Shown here piece after piece: positions 1 through 9,431 of a DNA stretch of 37,201 bases. Origin of the DNA: Mycobacterium asiaticum DSM 44297 (GTDB lineage: Bacteria; Actinomycetota; Actinomycetes; Mycobacteriales; Mycobacteriaceae); assembly GCF_000613245.1 (NCBI RefSeq), contig NZ_HG964936.1:704247-741447 (forward strand), read 5' to 3'. The position numbers were made by a program, and so were the translations under genes. The notes beneath the pieces were generated by a model. It searched no databases and had not been told where the DNA came from. It saw only the letters and a program-made list of their open reading frames with translations. Within the stretch, counting starts at the first letter, position 1; each line of letters opens with the position of its first letter.

Positions 1-1680
1 GGTCAACGGCGGCGGCTGGCCCTTGCGCAGTGTCGCGATCAGTTCGCGGTAGGGGCCGATCAGGTAGACGGTGTCGCCGGCCTTCAGCCGGGCGTCGCGG
101 CGGGGCCGCAGTCTGATCGGACCTTCCGGGCGGATTATCGCGATGACACGGGTCTGCGTGGACAGCTGCAGCATCAGCAGTCCGTCCAGCTCGCTGCCCG
201 CTGCCACCAGCATCGCCCCGACCATGAAGGAGCGCTGACCGACCCAGAAGGTCCCGAGCACCTGCAGCCCCATCGCCGCCCCGATGAACCAGGGCGCTGC
301 CAGGTCGACGATCGAGCGCACGTTCTCGAAACCGAACCGCCGATTGATCGCAGTGCCCAGCGCCCGTCCCTGCACGCGCATCACGATGGGCACCTTGGTG
401 TCGGACCCCAGGATCTCGAGCAGCACGATCCCGGTCTCGATATTCTCCATGTCGTCTCGGGTGACCACCGCGACTCCGCGGGCATGATCGACCCGGGCCG
501 CCTCCAGCGTCTGGCGCATCGTCGAGTCACCGAAAATCACCGGTACATCGAGTTCGGCCACCGTTTGCAGGAAGGGGTTGTTCTCGTTCTGCTCGACAAC
601 CAGCACGTCGTAGCCCGCGGCTGTCAGATCGGTGACGACGCGCACGCCGATCGAACCGAGGCCGACCACGACGATGTGGCCGCGCATGTGGCGGGCGCGC
701 AGCCGCCCGGTGGTGCTGACAAAACGCCGCGACAGCAGCAGGTCCGCCAGAAACGCGGTGAGTACCGCCGTGACGATCACGCCGCCGAACATCAGCGCAA
801 CCGCGAACAGGCGCAAGAAAGTGGATTGATAGGCAAAACTGAAATCGCCGTAGCCGACGGTAGTGATCGTTTCCGAGGCGAAGTAGAGCGCGTCGACCCA
901 CGATAGCTCGGGATTCTGGTGGCCGAACCGAACGATCACCGTCGACACGAGGGTCAGCAGCACCGTGAACACCAGCGAGGGATACACCATCGGATTGAGG
1001 TCGTCGCGCATGGCGCGGGCCGCATCGATTGCGCGCCGTATCCGTGACTGGCGCGACCGCATCGTCGTAGGTGGCGGCGCGGCGATACCGCGCGCCTCCA
1101 ATTCGTCTTTGACGCCGATCATCGATGTCCAGTCGCCCGCGTACACCTGCTGATCCCGTCCCGGGCACGGCACCACCTCGCCGGGGATCGGCGCGTTCTT
1201 GCCGTGTACCACCGCCACCGGGGCCAGGTCTGCGTAAATTTCGCGCAGCGTGCCGTCATGCCGTGCCTCGGAACCCCAGACCACGAAATCGATACCGGCA
1301 GCCTCGAATTGGTGTGTGTTGCGGGACAGCACTGCCTCGACGATGGACGGGGTGGCCAGGTCTGCAAGGTCGAGGATCGCACCGGGCCCGTTGACGCCCG
1401 CCACCCCACGACGCAGCACCTCGTTGGCCAGACGCGCCACGACCCGGACGCTAGGACTGAATTCCCTTGCAAGTAGCGCAATTTCTAGGTTTACGGCATC
1501 GTTGGGTCCAGCGCAGACGACGGCGCGGGCGCGGTGCACTCCGGCGGCGCGCAGATCGGCGGCGGTGTTGATCTTGATGATCCGGGCGCCGGCCCCTCGG
1601 AGTTCTTCAGCGATCGTCCTCGACAGCGGGTCGTCACCGCTGACGATGATCTCGCGATGAAATTGAAAGACTTCACCCAT
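1..1680 (-). CDS. TrkA/RCK-domain potassium channel, 3' end beyond window
   Basis: The reading frame runs from ATG at 1680 to the left edge without a stop, giving 560 residues of an incomplete protein. Residues about 9-130 look like a TrkA-N nucleotide-binding domain, starting with IIVSGDDPLSRTIAEEL. A hydrophobic segment follows (about 225-245), then the K+ selectivity filter TVGYGD at residues 274-279 (bases 844-861), a second membrane segment, and a second Rossmann domain with GLGSIG at residues 340-345 (bases 646-663). The rest resembles the regulatory RCK and TrkA-C parts. The order TrkA-N, two transmembrane helices with pore loop, RCK is that of a ligand-gated K+ channel of the inner membrane. 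Tetramer assembly and nucleotide gating are family knowledge, not visible here. It diverges from the LLM oxidoreductase gene. Shine-Dalgarno support for this start is weak (GAAGG about 14 bases upstream). Confidence 0.85.
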   Translation of the reverse strand, partial: MGEVFQFHREIIVSGDDPLSRTIAEELRGAGARIIKINTAADLRAAGVHRARAVVCAGPNDAVNLEIALLAREFSPSVRVVARLANEVLRRGVAGVNGPGAILDLADLATPSIVEAVLSRNTHQFEAAGIDFVVWGSEARHDGTLREIYADLAPVAVVHGKNAPIPGEVVPCPGRDQQVYAGDWTSMIGVKDELEARGIAAPPPTTMRSRQSRIRRAIDAARAMRDDLNPMVYPSLVFTVLLTLVSTVIVRFGHQNPELSWVDALYFASETITTVGYGDFSFAYQSTFLRLFAVALMFGGVIVTAVLTAFLADLLLSRRFVSTTGRLRARHMRGHIVVVGLGSIGVRVVTDLTAAGYDVLVVEQNENNPFLQTVAELDVPVIFGDSTMRQTLEAARVDHARGVAVVTRDDMENIETGIVLLEILGSDTKVPIVMRVQGRALGTAINRRFGFENVRSIVDLAAPWFIGAAMGLQVLGTFWVGQRSFMVGAMLVAAGSELDGLLMLQLSTQTRVIAIIRPEGPIRLRPRRDARLKAGDTVYLIGPYRELIATLRKGQPPPLT

Positions 1681-1923
1681 ACGGGGGTCGTGACCTTCGC
1701 TTGTTGTCGTCAATTCTTGTGCAGTTCATATGACTATCGGTCACGGGCTCGGATAGTGCCACCGGAAGCGGACGTTTCAAGTCGTGAATAGCTGTGGCGC
1801 GCAAGCACAGTCGCCCGTTGCAACGAGATCGACTTGATTTGGTGACGCATGGGCAACAATCACGACGACAATGGCCGCGGGTGTACGGGATTTATTTTCG
1901 GCATCGGGTGGTTGCACAACAGC

Positions 1924-2847
1924 ATGACCATTCGACTTGGATTGCAGATTCCCAGCTTCTCCTACGGCACCCCGGTCGCCGAACTCTTCCCCGCCGTCCA
2001 GGCGCAGGCCCGGGAGGCCGAGGATGCCGGATTCGACACTGTGCTGCTGATGGACCACTTCTACCAGTTGCCGGGGCTAGGCGAGCCCGACGAGCCCATG
2101 CTCGAGGCCTATACGGCGCTGGGTGCTCTGGCCACCGCCACCGAGCGGGTCCAGCTCTCGACGCTGGTCACCGGCAACACCTATCGCAACCCGACCCTGC
2201 TCGCAAAGATCATCACCACGCTTGACGTGGTCAGCGCCGGCCGCGCGATCCTCGGTATCGGGGCCGGCTGGTTCGAGCTGGAACACCAGCAACTGGGCTT
2301 CGAGTTCGACACCTTCACCGAACGGTTCGAGAAGCTGGAGGAGGCGCTGCAGATCATCCTTCCGATGCTTCATGGGGAGCGGCCCAGCTTCTCCGGCAAG
2401 TGGTATCGCACCGAGAGCGCGATCAACGAGCCCCGCTACCGTGACCACATCCCGATCATGCTCGGCGGCTCCGGCGAGAAGAAGACATTCCGCTTGGCCG
2501 CCCGCTATGCCGACCACCTCAACCTCATCGCCGATATCGACCAGCTACCCGCAAAGCTCGACGTGCTGCGGCAACGTTGCGCCGAAATCAACCGGGACCC
2601 AGCGACTTTGGAAACCAGCGCTTTGCTGACGCTGGTTGTCGACGGTTTCGGCGCCCCCGCCGACATCGACGAGGCGCGAGGTGGTCGCGCGGTCACCGGC
2701 ACCATCGAACGGATAGCCGACGAGATCAAGCGTCGTGTCCTCGACGTCGGTATCGACGGTGTGATCGTCAACCTCCCGACGCACGGATACACACCCGGTG
2801 TCATCACCAAGGTCGGTGAGGCGTTGCGCCCGTTGATCGACGCTTGA
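1924..2847 (+). CDS. F420-dependent LLM-class oxidoreductase
   Basis: The 307-residue product has the luciferase-like monooxygenase fold signature: a first strand RLGLQIPSFSYG, a middle segment containing AILGIGAGWFELEHQQLGF, and IPIMLGGSGEKKTFRLAARY, typical of the Rv1855c-like F420 subgroup. Such enzymes use reduced coenzyme F420 for hydride transfer; the substrate cannot be read from sequence. The frame is open from 1849, but the first 25 residues of that longer frame do not look like the family, so ATG at 1924, directly before the first beta strand, is chosen. It diverges from the channel gene across 243 bases, and a strong GC hairpin at 2876-2908 follows the stop. Confidence 0.87.
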   Translation: MTIRLGLQIPSFSYGTPVAELFPAVQAQAREAEDAGFDTVLLMDHFYQLPGLGEPDEPMLEAYTALGALATATERVQLSTLVTGNTYRNPTLLAKIITTLDVVSAGRAILGIGAGWFELEHQQLGFEFDTFTERFEKLEEALQIILPMLHGERPSFSGKWYRTESAINEPRYRDHIPIMLGGSGEKKTFRLAARYADHLNLIADIDQLPAKLDVLRQRCAEINRDPATLETSALLTLVVDGFGAPADIDEARGGRAVTGTIERIADEIKRRVLDVGIDGVIVNLPTHGYTPGVITKVGEALRPLIDA

Positions 2848-2872
2848 CGCAGCCGGCGCTAGATTCGGCTGC

Positions 2873-3928
2873 ATGAAGCGCCCCCGGTCCGATCGGCCGG
2901 GGGCGCTTGCATTCTCGAGCATCGGCCTGGCTCGTGGCGAGGCACGCAATCTCGGCGCGGTGGCCGGGACGGGAGCCCGGCGCGGCATCCGCGGCATCGG
3001 CGCCGTCGACCTGGGCGAGATCGTCCGGCTACCCAACGGGAAACTCGTCGCGGTGTTCGGCGACTCGTTTCGCGGTGACCACGTGGGCGCGGACCCGCAC
3101 TACCCGTCGGTGGCGGTGCCGGTGTCACTCGACTCGGCAGGACGGGTGCGGTTCGGCCGGCCGCTCACCGGACCCTCCGGAAGCCGGACCGTGCTGTTCC
3201 CGCCACCGCCGCCCGCCCACGGACGAAACACGCTGCCCGCGGGCAGTATTGAGCTGCGTGACGGGACGACGTACATGATGGTCACCGGCACCAGCGACCT
3301 CGTCCCCGACGGCGGGTCCTGGCTGGTGCAGGTCACCGATGACCCGGCGGCCGGTTGGTGCCGCATCGACGGATCGTGGCGACCCTGGACCCCCGCGCCC
3401 GACCCGGGCCACCCCACGCAGATCAGCGGTTATCAGGCCGCCGACGGCGACGTCTACATCGCCGCGGATTCGTTCGACCGGACCCGGCCCGTCACCATGT
3501 ACCGAGTCGAGGCCGCTCGAGTGACCGACCGCAGCGCCTGGCGGCCGTGGACCGGCACCCACTGGGGCAGGCCGGGTGATTTGGCCGCAAAGCCCTTGAG
3601 CCCCGGCAACTACGGAGAACTCAGCTTCCGCGAGGTCGACGGCAGACCGGTGCTAGCCGGCTTCGACGCCTCGATCGGTTTTGGTGCTGTTCGGGTGCAG
3701 GTGGGCCGCGGCGGTCCCGCCGAAATCTTCAGCAACGGCGCGGCGACCCTTGTCATGCAGCAGCACGATGCGGACGACGCCAACTTCATCCCGCAGAACT
3801 ACGGCGGGTTCATCCTGCCCGGTTCCACTTTGGACAATCTGCACATCTTCGGCAGCCAGTGGCATACGCCAATCGACGGCCCGCAGATCTACAACACCCA
3901 GCACCTGGTGGTGCACCCGCACCGGTGA
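2873..3928 (+). CDS. DUF4185 domain protein
   Basis: The 351-residue frame matches my recollection of the DUF4185 family: an N-terminal VRLPNGKLVAVFGDSFRG block, then repeated beta-rich blocks such as GTTYMMVTGTSDLVPDGG and a C-terminal GGFILPGSTLDNLHIFGSQW. This pattern resembles a beta-propeller glycosidase-like fold, but no activity is established and I assign none. No signal peptide is seen with the ATG at 2873. That ATG lies three bases before a 12-bp inverted repeat, which makes the start doubtful; an in-frame GTG at 2960 (residue 30) is an alternative and keeps the conserved core. The gene is convergent with whiB3. Confidence 0.75.
   Translation: MKRPRSDRPGALAFSSIGLARGEARNLGAVAGTGARRGIRGIGAVDLGEIVRLPNGKLVAVFGDSFRGDHVGADPHYPSVAVPVSLDSAGRVRFGRPLTGPSGSRTVLFPPPPPAHGRNTLPAGSIELRDGTTYMMVTGTSDLVPDGGSWLVQVTDDPAAGWCRIDGSWRPWTPAPDPGHPTQISGYQAADGDVYIAADSFDRTRPVTMYRVEAARVTDRSAWRPWTGTHWGRPGDLAAKPLSPGNYGELSFREVDGRPVLAGFDASIGFGAVRVQVGRGGPAEIFSNGAATLVMQQHDADDANFIPQNYGGFILPGSTLDNLHIFGSQWHTPIDGPQIYNTQHLVVHPHR
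2876..2908 (+). terminator. Strong hairpin, likely terminator of the LLM gene
   Basis: Bases 2876-2887 (AAGCGCCCCCGG) and 2897-2908 are a perfect 12-bp inverted repeat with a 9-base loop, 29 bases after the LLM stop codon. There is no U-tract, as is common for mycobacterial terminator candidates. It also lies inside the first codons of the predicted DUF4185 frame. Confidence 0.5.
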
Positions 3929-3972
3929 ACGCTTGCGGCCACGCAGTGGGCGCTGGGGTGCACGACACACGA

Positions 3973-4008
3973 ACGCAGGCCCGGAGGCTAGGCACCCCGG
4001 ACCTGCGT
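3973..4008. terminator. Hairpin between convergent DUF4185 gene and whiB3
   Basis: Arms 3973-3984 (ACGCAGGCCCGG) and 3997-4008 (CCGGACCTGCGT) pair over 12 bases with one mismatch and a 12-base loop. The position between two converging stop codons suits a bidirectional terminator. No T-run follows. Confidence 0.5.
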
Positions 4009-4021
4009 CGTCTAGGAGGAC

Positions 4022-4330
4022 TCAGGCCGAGCGCCGGATTCCGCGACCGCGTCCAATCGAACCCTTCAGCAGCATGTCGCGCTCGGACTCCGACAGGCCG
4101 CCCCACACCCCGTAGGGTTCGCCGACATCCAACGCGTGGGTGCGGCATTCGTCGATCACCGGGCAGCGCCGGCACATCTCCTTGGCGCGCTGCTCGCGTT
4201 GCATGCGGGCCCGGCCACGCTCACCGTCAGGATGGAAGAACATCGACGAGTCGACACCGCGGCACAACCCCTGTAACTGCCAGTTCCAGATGTCGGCGTT
4301 GGGTCCAGGTAGCTGTTCCGGCTGTGGCAT
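4022..4330 (-). CDS. whiB3: WhiB3 iron-sulfur redox regulator
   Basis: The 102-residue protein has the four WhiB cysteines at C23, C53, C56 and C62 (C-x29-C-x2-C-x5-C), the G-V-W-G-G turn at 74-78, and a basic C-terminal tail GRGRGIRR. Length and sequence fit WhiB3, which in M. tuberculosis binds a 4Fe-4S cluster, partners the main sigma factor SigA and controls lipid anabolism and redox balance. ATG at 4330 is preceded by AGAGG at a good distance. It sits in the conserved order next to the Rv3415c-like gene and sigD. Its promoter should lie in the 372-base region 4331-4702. Confidence 0.95.
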   Translation of the reverse strand: MPQPEQLPGPNADIWNWQLQGLCRGVDSSMFFHPDGERGRARMQREQRAKEMCRRCPVIDECRTHALDVGEPYGVWGGLSESERDMLLKGSIGRGRGIRRSA

Positions 4331-4702
4331 TGCTGATTCCTCTCTGCACGGCGCACCTGATGCGGATAGGCTCGCGATCAGGGCGAGTGTGCAACTGAAT
4401 TTGCAGTGGCGTCACCGATGACTACACCGAACACTCCTAGACGCTAGGGGTGCTAACGAATTGGCGTCAATAGGCGTGCGTTGTGGCGAAATACGCACGC
4501 GTTGTAAGAGAATTAACTTCGCGTTCATCTGTGACGCTTTAGCCGACGACTAGGTGTGCTAACCGGACTGGAACGTTATCGCAAAACGCCTGTTCAGACG
4601 GCTAACGTGAGCGTCTTGTAATTGGCACATGAAGGGCTGTGAGTAATATTCCGGTAACACGGAACGCACAAACTTTTTACCATTGAGGCGGCTGCTATCA
4701 CG
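4331..4702. promoter_or_regulatory. Divergent control region between whiB3 and Rv3415c-like gene
   Basis: This 372-base gap holds no convincing gene. It contains several repeats. One is a near-perfect inverted repeat, 4432-4440/4444-4452 (CACTCCTAG ACG CTAGGGGTG, one mismatch). Another is a direct repeat of CTAGGKGTGCTAAC at 4444-4457 and 4550-4563. There is a perfect 8-bp inverted repeat, 4474-4481/4493-4500 (GCGTGCGT/ACGCACGC). GCGTTGT is repeated at 4478 and 4499, exactly 21 bases apart. Binding by regulators is inferred; I could not place a confident -10/-35 pair. Confidence 0.5.
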
Positions 4703-5551
4703 GTGATTGAAACCCGTTACAGTTCTGCGGCTTCAGGTCTGGCAAACGAGCTGGCCGAAGCCGCTTTCGGCAGTCGGCCGGGCGCCTGGCCGCTGCCCAC
4801 GGCAAATACCCCACGACAGCTCTGGCTGCGCGCCGTCGCCGCCGGCGGCCAGGGCCGGTACGGCAGCGCATACACCGACCTGGCGGCGCTGCGCGCGCAG
4901 CAGCAAGCCGGCCCGCTGGCGTCCCTGGCGCACAGCACCCACGGATCGTTCCTGAGGCAACTCGGTTGGCACACCCTGGCGCGCGGCTGGGACGGCCGCG
5001 CGTTCGCCCTGGCGGGCCAGGATCCGGAGGCGGGCGCCGATGCACTGGTGGGATTGGCGGCCGACGCGCTGGGCGTCGGCCGCTTCGGGGTGGCGGAGCG
5101 GTTGCTGGCCCGCTCCGACGCGTTGCTTAACGGCGCCGAGTTACCGGCCGTGACGGCCGACCGGCTGGCAGTGCGCCGCCGGTGGGTGGGCGCCGAACTG
5201 GCGATGGCATCCGGCGACGGTGTGACCGCGGTCAGTCGGGCGCAGGAGGCGGTCGAGCTGGCGCAGGTCATGACCGGCGCCTCGGCGCGCCACCGGGTCA
5301 AGAGCGATGTCGTGCTGGCGGCTGCCCTGTGCAGCAGCGGGGCGATCGAACGGGCCCGCGACGTCGCGCAGCGGGCGCTCGAGACCACCGGACCGCTGGG
5401 CTTGCGACCCCTGCGCTGGGCGCTGGCTTGCTTGCTGATCGATACCGGAAGCGTCACGGTTGAAGCACAAGGGCTGCGCGAACTCGTCGAAATCCGGGAT
5501 ATTTGCGCAGGTGAGGTGCAACGCTCTGGCGGAATCTGGCGTACCGCCTGA
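4703..5551 (+). CDS. Conserved hypothetical protein, Rv3415c-like, TPR-like helices
   Basis: The 282-residue product is alanine-rich and almost entirely helical. It shows repeated pairs of amphipathic helices (for example LASLAHSTHGSFLRQLGWHT, SGAIERARDVAQRALETTG) that suggest a tetratricopeptide-like scaffold. No catalytic motif, signal peptide or membrane segment is visible. By position between whiB3 and sigD it corresponds to M. tuberculosis Rv3415c, of unknown function. The start is GTG at 4703; GAGG at 4685-4688 is a somewhat distant Shine-Dalgarno candidate, so the start is uncertain. It reads in the same direction as sigD 56 bases downstream and may be co-transcribed with it. Confidence 0.85.
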   Translation: MIETRYSSAASGLANELAEAAFGSRPGAWPLPTANTPRQLWLRAVAAGGQGRYGSAYTDLAALRAQQQAGPLASLAHSTHGSFLRQLGWHTLARGWDGRAFALAGQDPEAGADALVGLAADALGVGRFGVAERLLARSDALLNGAELPAVTADRLAVRRRWVGAELAMASGDGVTAVSRAQEAVELAQVMTGASARHRVKSDVVLAAALCSSGAIERARDVAQRALETTGPLGLRPLRWALACLLIDTGSVTVEAQGLRELVEIRDICAGEVQRSGGIWRTA

Positions 5552-5607
5552 CGCTCTGTCCGCCCGTTATTGTCGATCAGCGAGTTAGCCCGGGATGAGT
5601 CCCGTTT

Positions 5608-6207
5608 GTGACTTTGGAGAAACCAGCGTCGATGACAATGCAAGGGGAACGTCTCGACGCTGTGGTCGCGGAGGCCGCCGCAGGGGACCGGAATGCCCTT
5701 CGGGAGGTGCTGGAGACCATTCGTCCGATCGTCGTCCGATACTGCCGAGCGCGAGTCGGCACGGTCGAGCGGAGCGGCCTGTCAGCAGATGACGTGGCTC
5801 AGGAGGTGTGCTTGGCCACCATTACGGCGTTGCCGCGCTACCGGGACCGAGGACGCCCGTTCCTGGCCTTCCTGTACGGCATCGCAGCACACAAGGTCGC
5901 CGACGCACACCGCGCCGCCGGCCGGAACCTGGCCTATCCCGCCGAAGAGGTGCCCGAGCGTCGCTCGGCGGACGCTGGGCCGGAGCAGCGGGCCATCGAA
6001 GCCGATTCGGTCACGCGGATGAATGAACTGCTCGAGATCCTGCCGGCCAAGCAGCGCGAAATCCTGGTCCTGCGCGTCGTGGTCGGCCTGAGCGCAGAGG
6101 AGACCGCCGCCGCGGTAGGCAGCACCACGGGAGCGGTTCGGGTGGCTCAGCATCGCGCACTTCAACGGTTGAGAGACGAGATCGTCGCGGCAGGTGAGTA
6201 TGCGTAA
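5608..6207 (+). CDS. sigD: ECF sigma factor SigD
   Basis: The 199-residue protein has sigma region 2 (about residues 30-95, including SADDVAQEVCLATITALPRY) and region 4 (about 140-190, with LPAKQREILVLRVVVGLS and the helix-turn-helix SAEETAAAVGSTTGAVRVAQ). It is nearly identical to M. tuberculosis SigD as I recall it. SigD directs transcription of a stationary-phase/starvation regulon and is held by RsdA. In-frame stop TGA lies just upstream of GTG 5608, and ATG at 5632 or 5638 are alternative starts. A small stem-loop (CGGGA-TGAG-TCCCG, 5591-5604) precedes the GTG. Its 3' end overlaps rsdA by 14 bases. Confidence 0.95.
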   Translation: MTLEKPASMTMQGERLDAVVAEAAAGDRNALREVLETIRPIVVRYCRARVGTVERSGLSADDVAQEVCLATITALPRYRDRGRPFLAFLYGIAAHKVADAHRAAGRNLAYPAEEVPERRSADAGPEQRAIEADSVTRMNELLEILPAKQREILVLRVVVGLSAEETAAAVGSTTGAVRVAQHRALQRLRDEIVAAGEYA

Positions 6208-7204
6208 TTCAGATTTCGGCAACGCCTGGGGTGATCGCCTGGACGACGTGGCCCACACCGACCTGTTGCTCGACGCGCTGGCCACACGCACCGAAGGTGA
6301 CGTAGGCGATCCCGGGCACGATCCCCTGACCGCGCTGCTGGGGGACTGGCGCGACGACCTGAGATGGCCCCCGGCCAGCGCGCTGGTGTCACAGGAGGAA
6401 GCCGAAGACGCCCTACGGGCCGGGATGATGGACCGCGGGCGCGGCCGTCGCGGCCTGGCCGCGGTCGGCTTGGTGGCCGCCACCCTGTTGATGCTCAGCG
6501 GGTTCGGCGCCGTGATTGCCGATGCCCGTCCGGGCGACCTTTTGTACGGGCTGCACGCCATGATGTTCAACGAGCCGCGGGTCAGTGACGACCAGATCAT
6601 GTTGTCCGCGAAGGCGGATCTGGCCAAGGTTCAGCAGATGATCGCCCAGGGTCAGTGGGATCAGGCCCAGACGCAGCTCGCCGAAGTCAGTAGCACCCTG
6701 CAGGGCGTCAACGACGGCAGCCGGCGCCAGGGGCTGTTGGACGAGGTGACCCAGTTGAACACCAAGGTGGAGAAGCGCGATCCCAACGCGACGGTGCGAC
6801 CGGCGTCGCCGCCGAGCGGGCAGCTCGCGCCCGAGGCCCCGGCGAACTCGTGGACGCCGCCCGCGGCCCCCGCCCCCGAGCTCACCGAGCCGAGTACCAC
6901 CGCCACGTCGCCCACGCCGCCGACGACCACCAAGCACCGGCATTCCTCGACCACGCCCTCGACGACGCCCTCGACGACGCCCTCGGCGACACCGCCCTCG
7001 ACGACGCCGCCGAGCACGACCGCACCCACGCCGACACCGACATCGAAGGGCAGACACAAGCCGAGCACGCCGGCACCGACGCCCACCTCACCGGCGGCGG
7101 CGCCGGGTTCATCGACGGTGCCGACACCGTCGGGACAACTCTGGGACAGGACATCGGGTCCGGCCACACCGAGAACACCGTTCCCGCCGGGACCTACGCC
7201 TTGA
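6194..7204 (+). CDS. rsdA: Anti-sigma-D factor RsdA
   Basis: The 336-residue protein starts inside the sigD 3' end (GTG 6194 or ATG 6200), which suggests coupled translation and balanced stoichiometry. The N-terminal about 85 residues are acidic and cytosolic (sigma-binding part: NAWGDRLDDVAHTDLLLDAL). One transmembrane helix spans about 87-109. The outside part has a helical block (about 110-200), then a long Thr/Pro/Ser-rich low-complexity tail, partly encoded by 12-base tandem repeats. This is the known RsdA architecture; release of SigD by proteolysis of RsdA is known for M. tuberculosis. The tail length probably varies between species. Confidence 0.93.
   Translation: MSMRNSDFGNAWGDRLDDVAHTDLLLDALATRTEGDVGDPGHDPLTALLGDWRDDLRWPPASALVSQEEAEDALRAGMMDRGRGRRGLAAVGLVAATLLMLSGFGAVIADARPGDLLYGLHAMMFNEPRVSDDQIMLSAKADLAKVQQMIAQGQWDQAQTQLAEVSSTLQGVNDGSRRQGLLDEVTQLNTKVEKRDPNATVRPASPPSGQLAPEAPANSWTPPAAPAPELTEPSTTATSPTPPTTTKHRHSSTTPSTTPSTTPSATPPSTTPPSTTAPTPTPTSKGRHKPSTPAPTPTSPAAAPGSSTVPTPSGQLWDRTSGPATPRTPFPPGPTP
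6953..7003 (+). repeat. 12-base tandem repeat in rsdA Thr/Pro tail
   Basis: ACGCCCTCGACG occurs at 6953-6964 and 6965-6976, with a one-base variant at 6977-6988 and a 15-base variant at 6989-7003. It encodes Thr-Pro-Ser-Thr units of the extracytoplasmic tail. Such in-frame repeats can change copy number without breaking the gene. Confidence 0.8.
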
Positions 7205-7226
7205 GCGAAATCGGCGCAGCGGCGGC

Positions 7227-7646
7227 CTAAAGGTGGCGCCGGAATCCGTCCGCGTCTGAGGTCGCTTCGTTGAGCGACGCGTCGGCGTATCCGCGGCAGT
7301 AATCCCACGTGACGTAGGCGTCCGGTTCCGGGTCGTAGGCCGGCTCGTGCGGGCGGACGGTGCCGTCGATCAGCAGCTGCAGCAGGTTGGCCCGCAGCAT
7401 GTCCCAATCGTGGTAGTGGTCCTGCTGGCATTCGTCGCAGCACACCACGAGACCGCGAATTCCCCTGTGCGCCAACAACGCTTCGTACACAGCCAGGTCG
7501 GCCAGATCCGCTTCGACGGCTAACCGTTCCTGCTGATCGAGCGGCTGACCGGGCTCAACGGCCTCCAACGCGGCCGACGGGTCACAGGGGTCGTCGGCGA
7601 AAGGGTCAGGCGGCAAACCCGGCGGGAGGTGGTCACGCACCCCCAT
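7227..7646 (-). CDS. DUF5319 protein, Rv3412 ortholog
   Basis: The 139-residue acidic protein contains CCDECQQDHYHDWDML (about residues 69-84), a Cys/His-rich knot of the DUF5319 family that could bind a metal. Function is unknown. No signal or membrane segment is seen. ATG at 7646. It is convergent with rsdA and divergent from guaB2 over 169 bases. Position and length match Rv3412 of M. tuberculosis. Confidence 0.88.
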   Translation of the reverse strand: MGVRDHLPPGLPPDPFADDPCDPSAALEAVEPGQPLDQQERLAVEADLADLAVYEALLAHRGIRGLVVCCDECQQDHYHDWDMLRANLLQLLIDGTVRPHEPAYDPEPDAYVTWDYCRGYADASLNEATSDADGFRRHL

Positions 7647-7776
7647 AGCCTACGCAGCCGGGCAGCGATAATGCCAGAAATTGTCCGGGCGAGCCGAACC
7701 GCGCGCCGCTTCTCAAGCCAGTGACGCGCCACGCAGAACTTGCGAGTAGGAGTGTCAGCCTGAGCCGATAGGATGA

Positions 7777-9414
<1,638 letters not shown>

Positions 9415-9431
9415 AGCCCACGGACACCGAA

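Noticed and set aside
6953..7003. Tandem repeat as an independent regulatory array
   Set aside because: It is in frame within rsdA and encodes the Thr/Pro tail.
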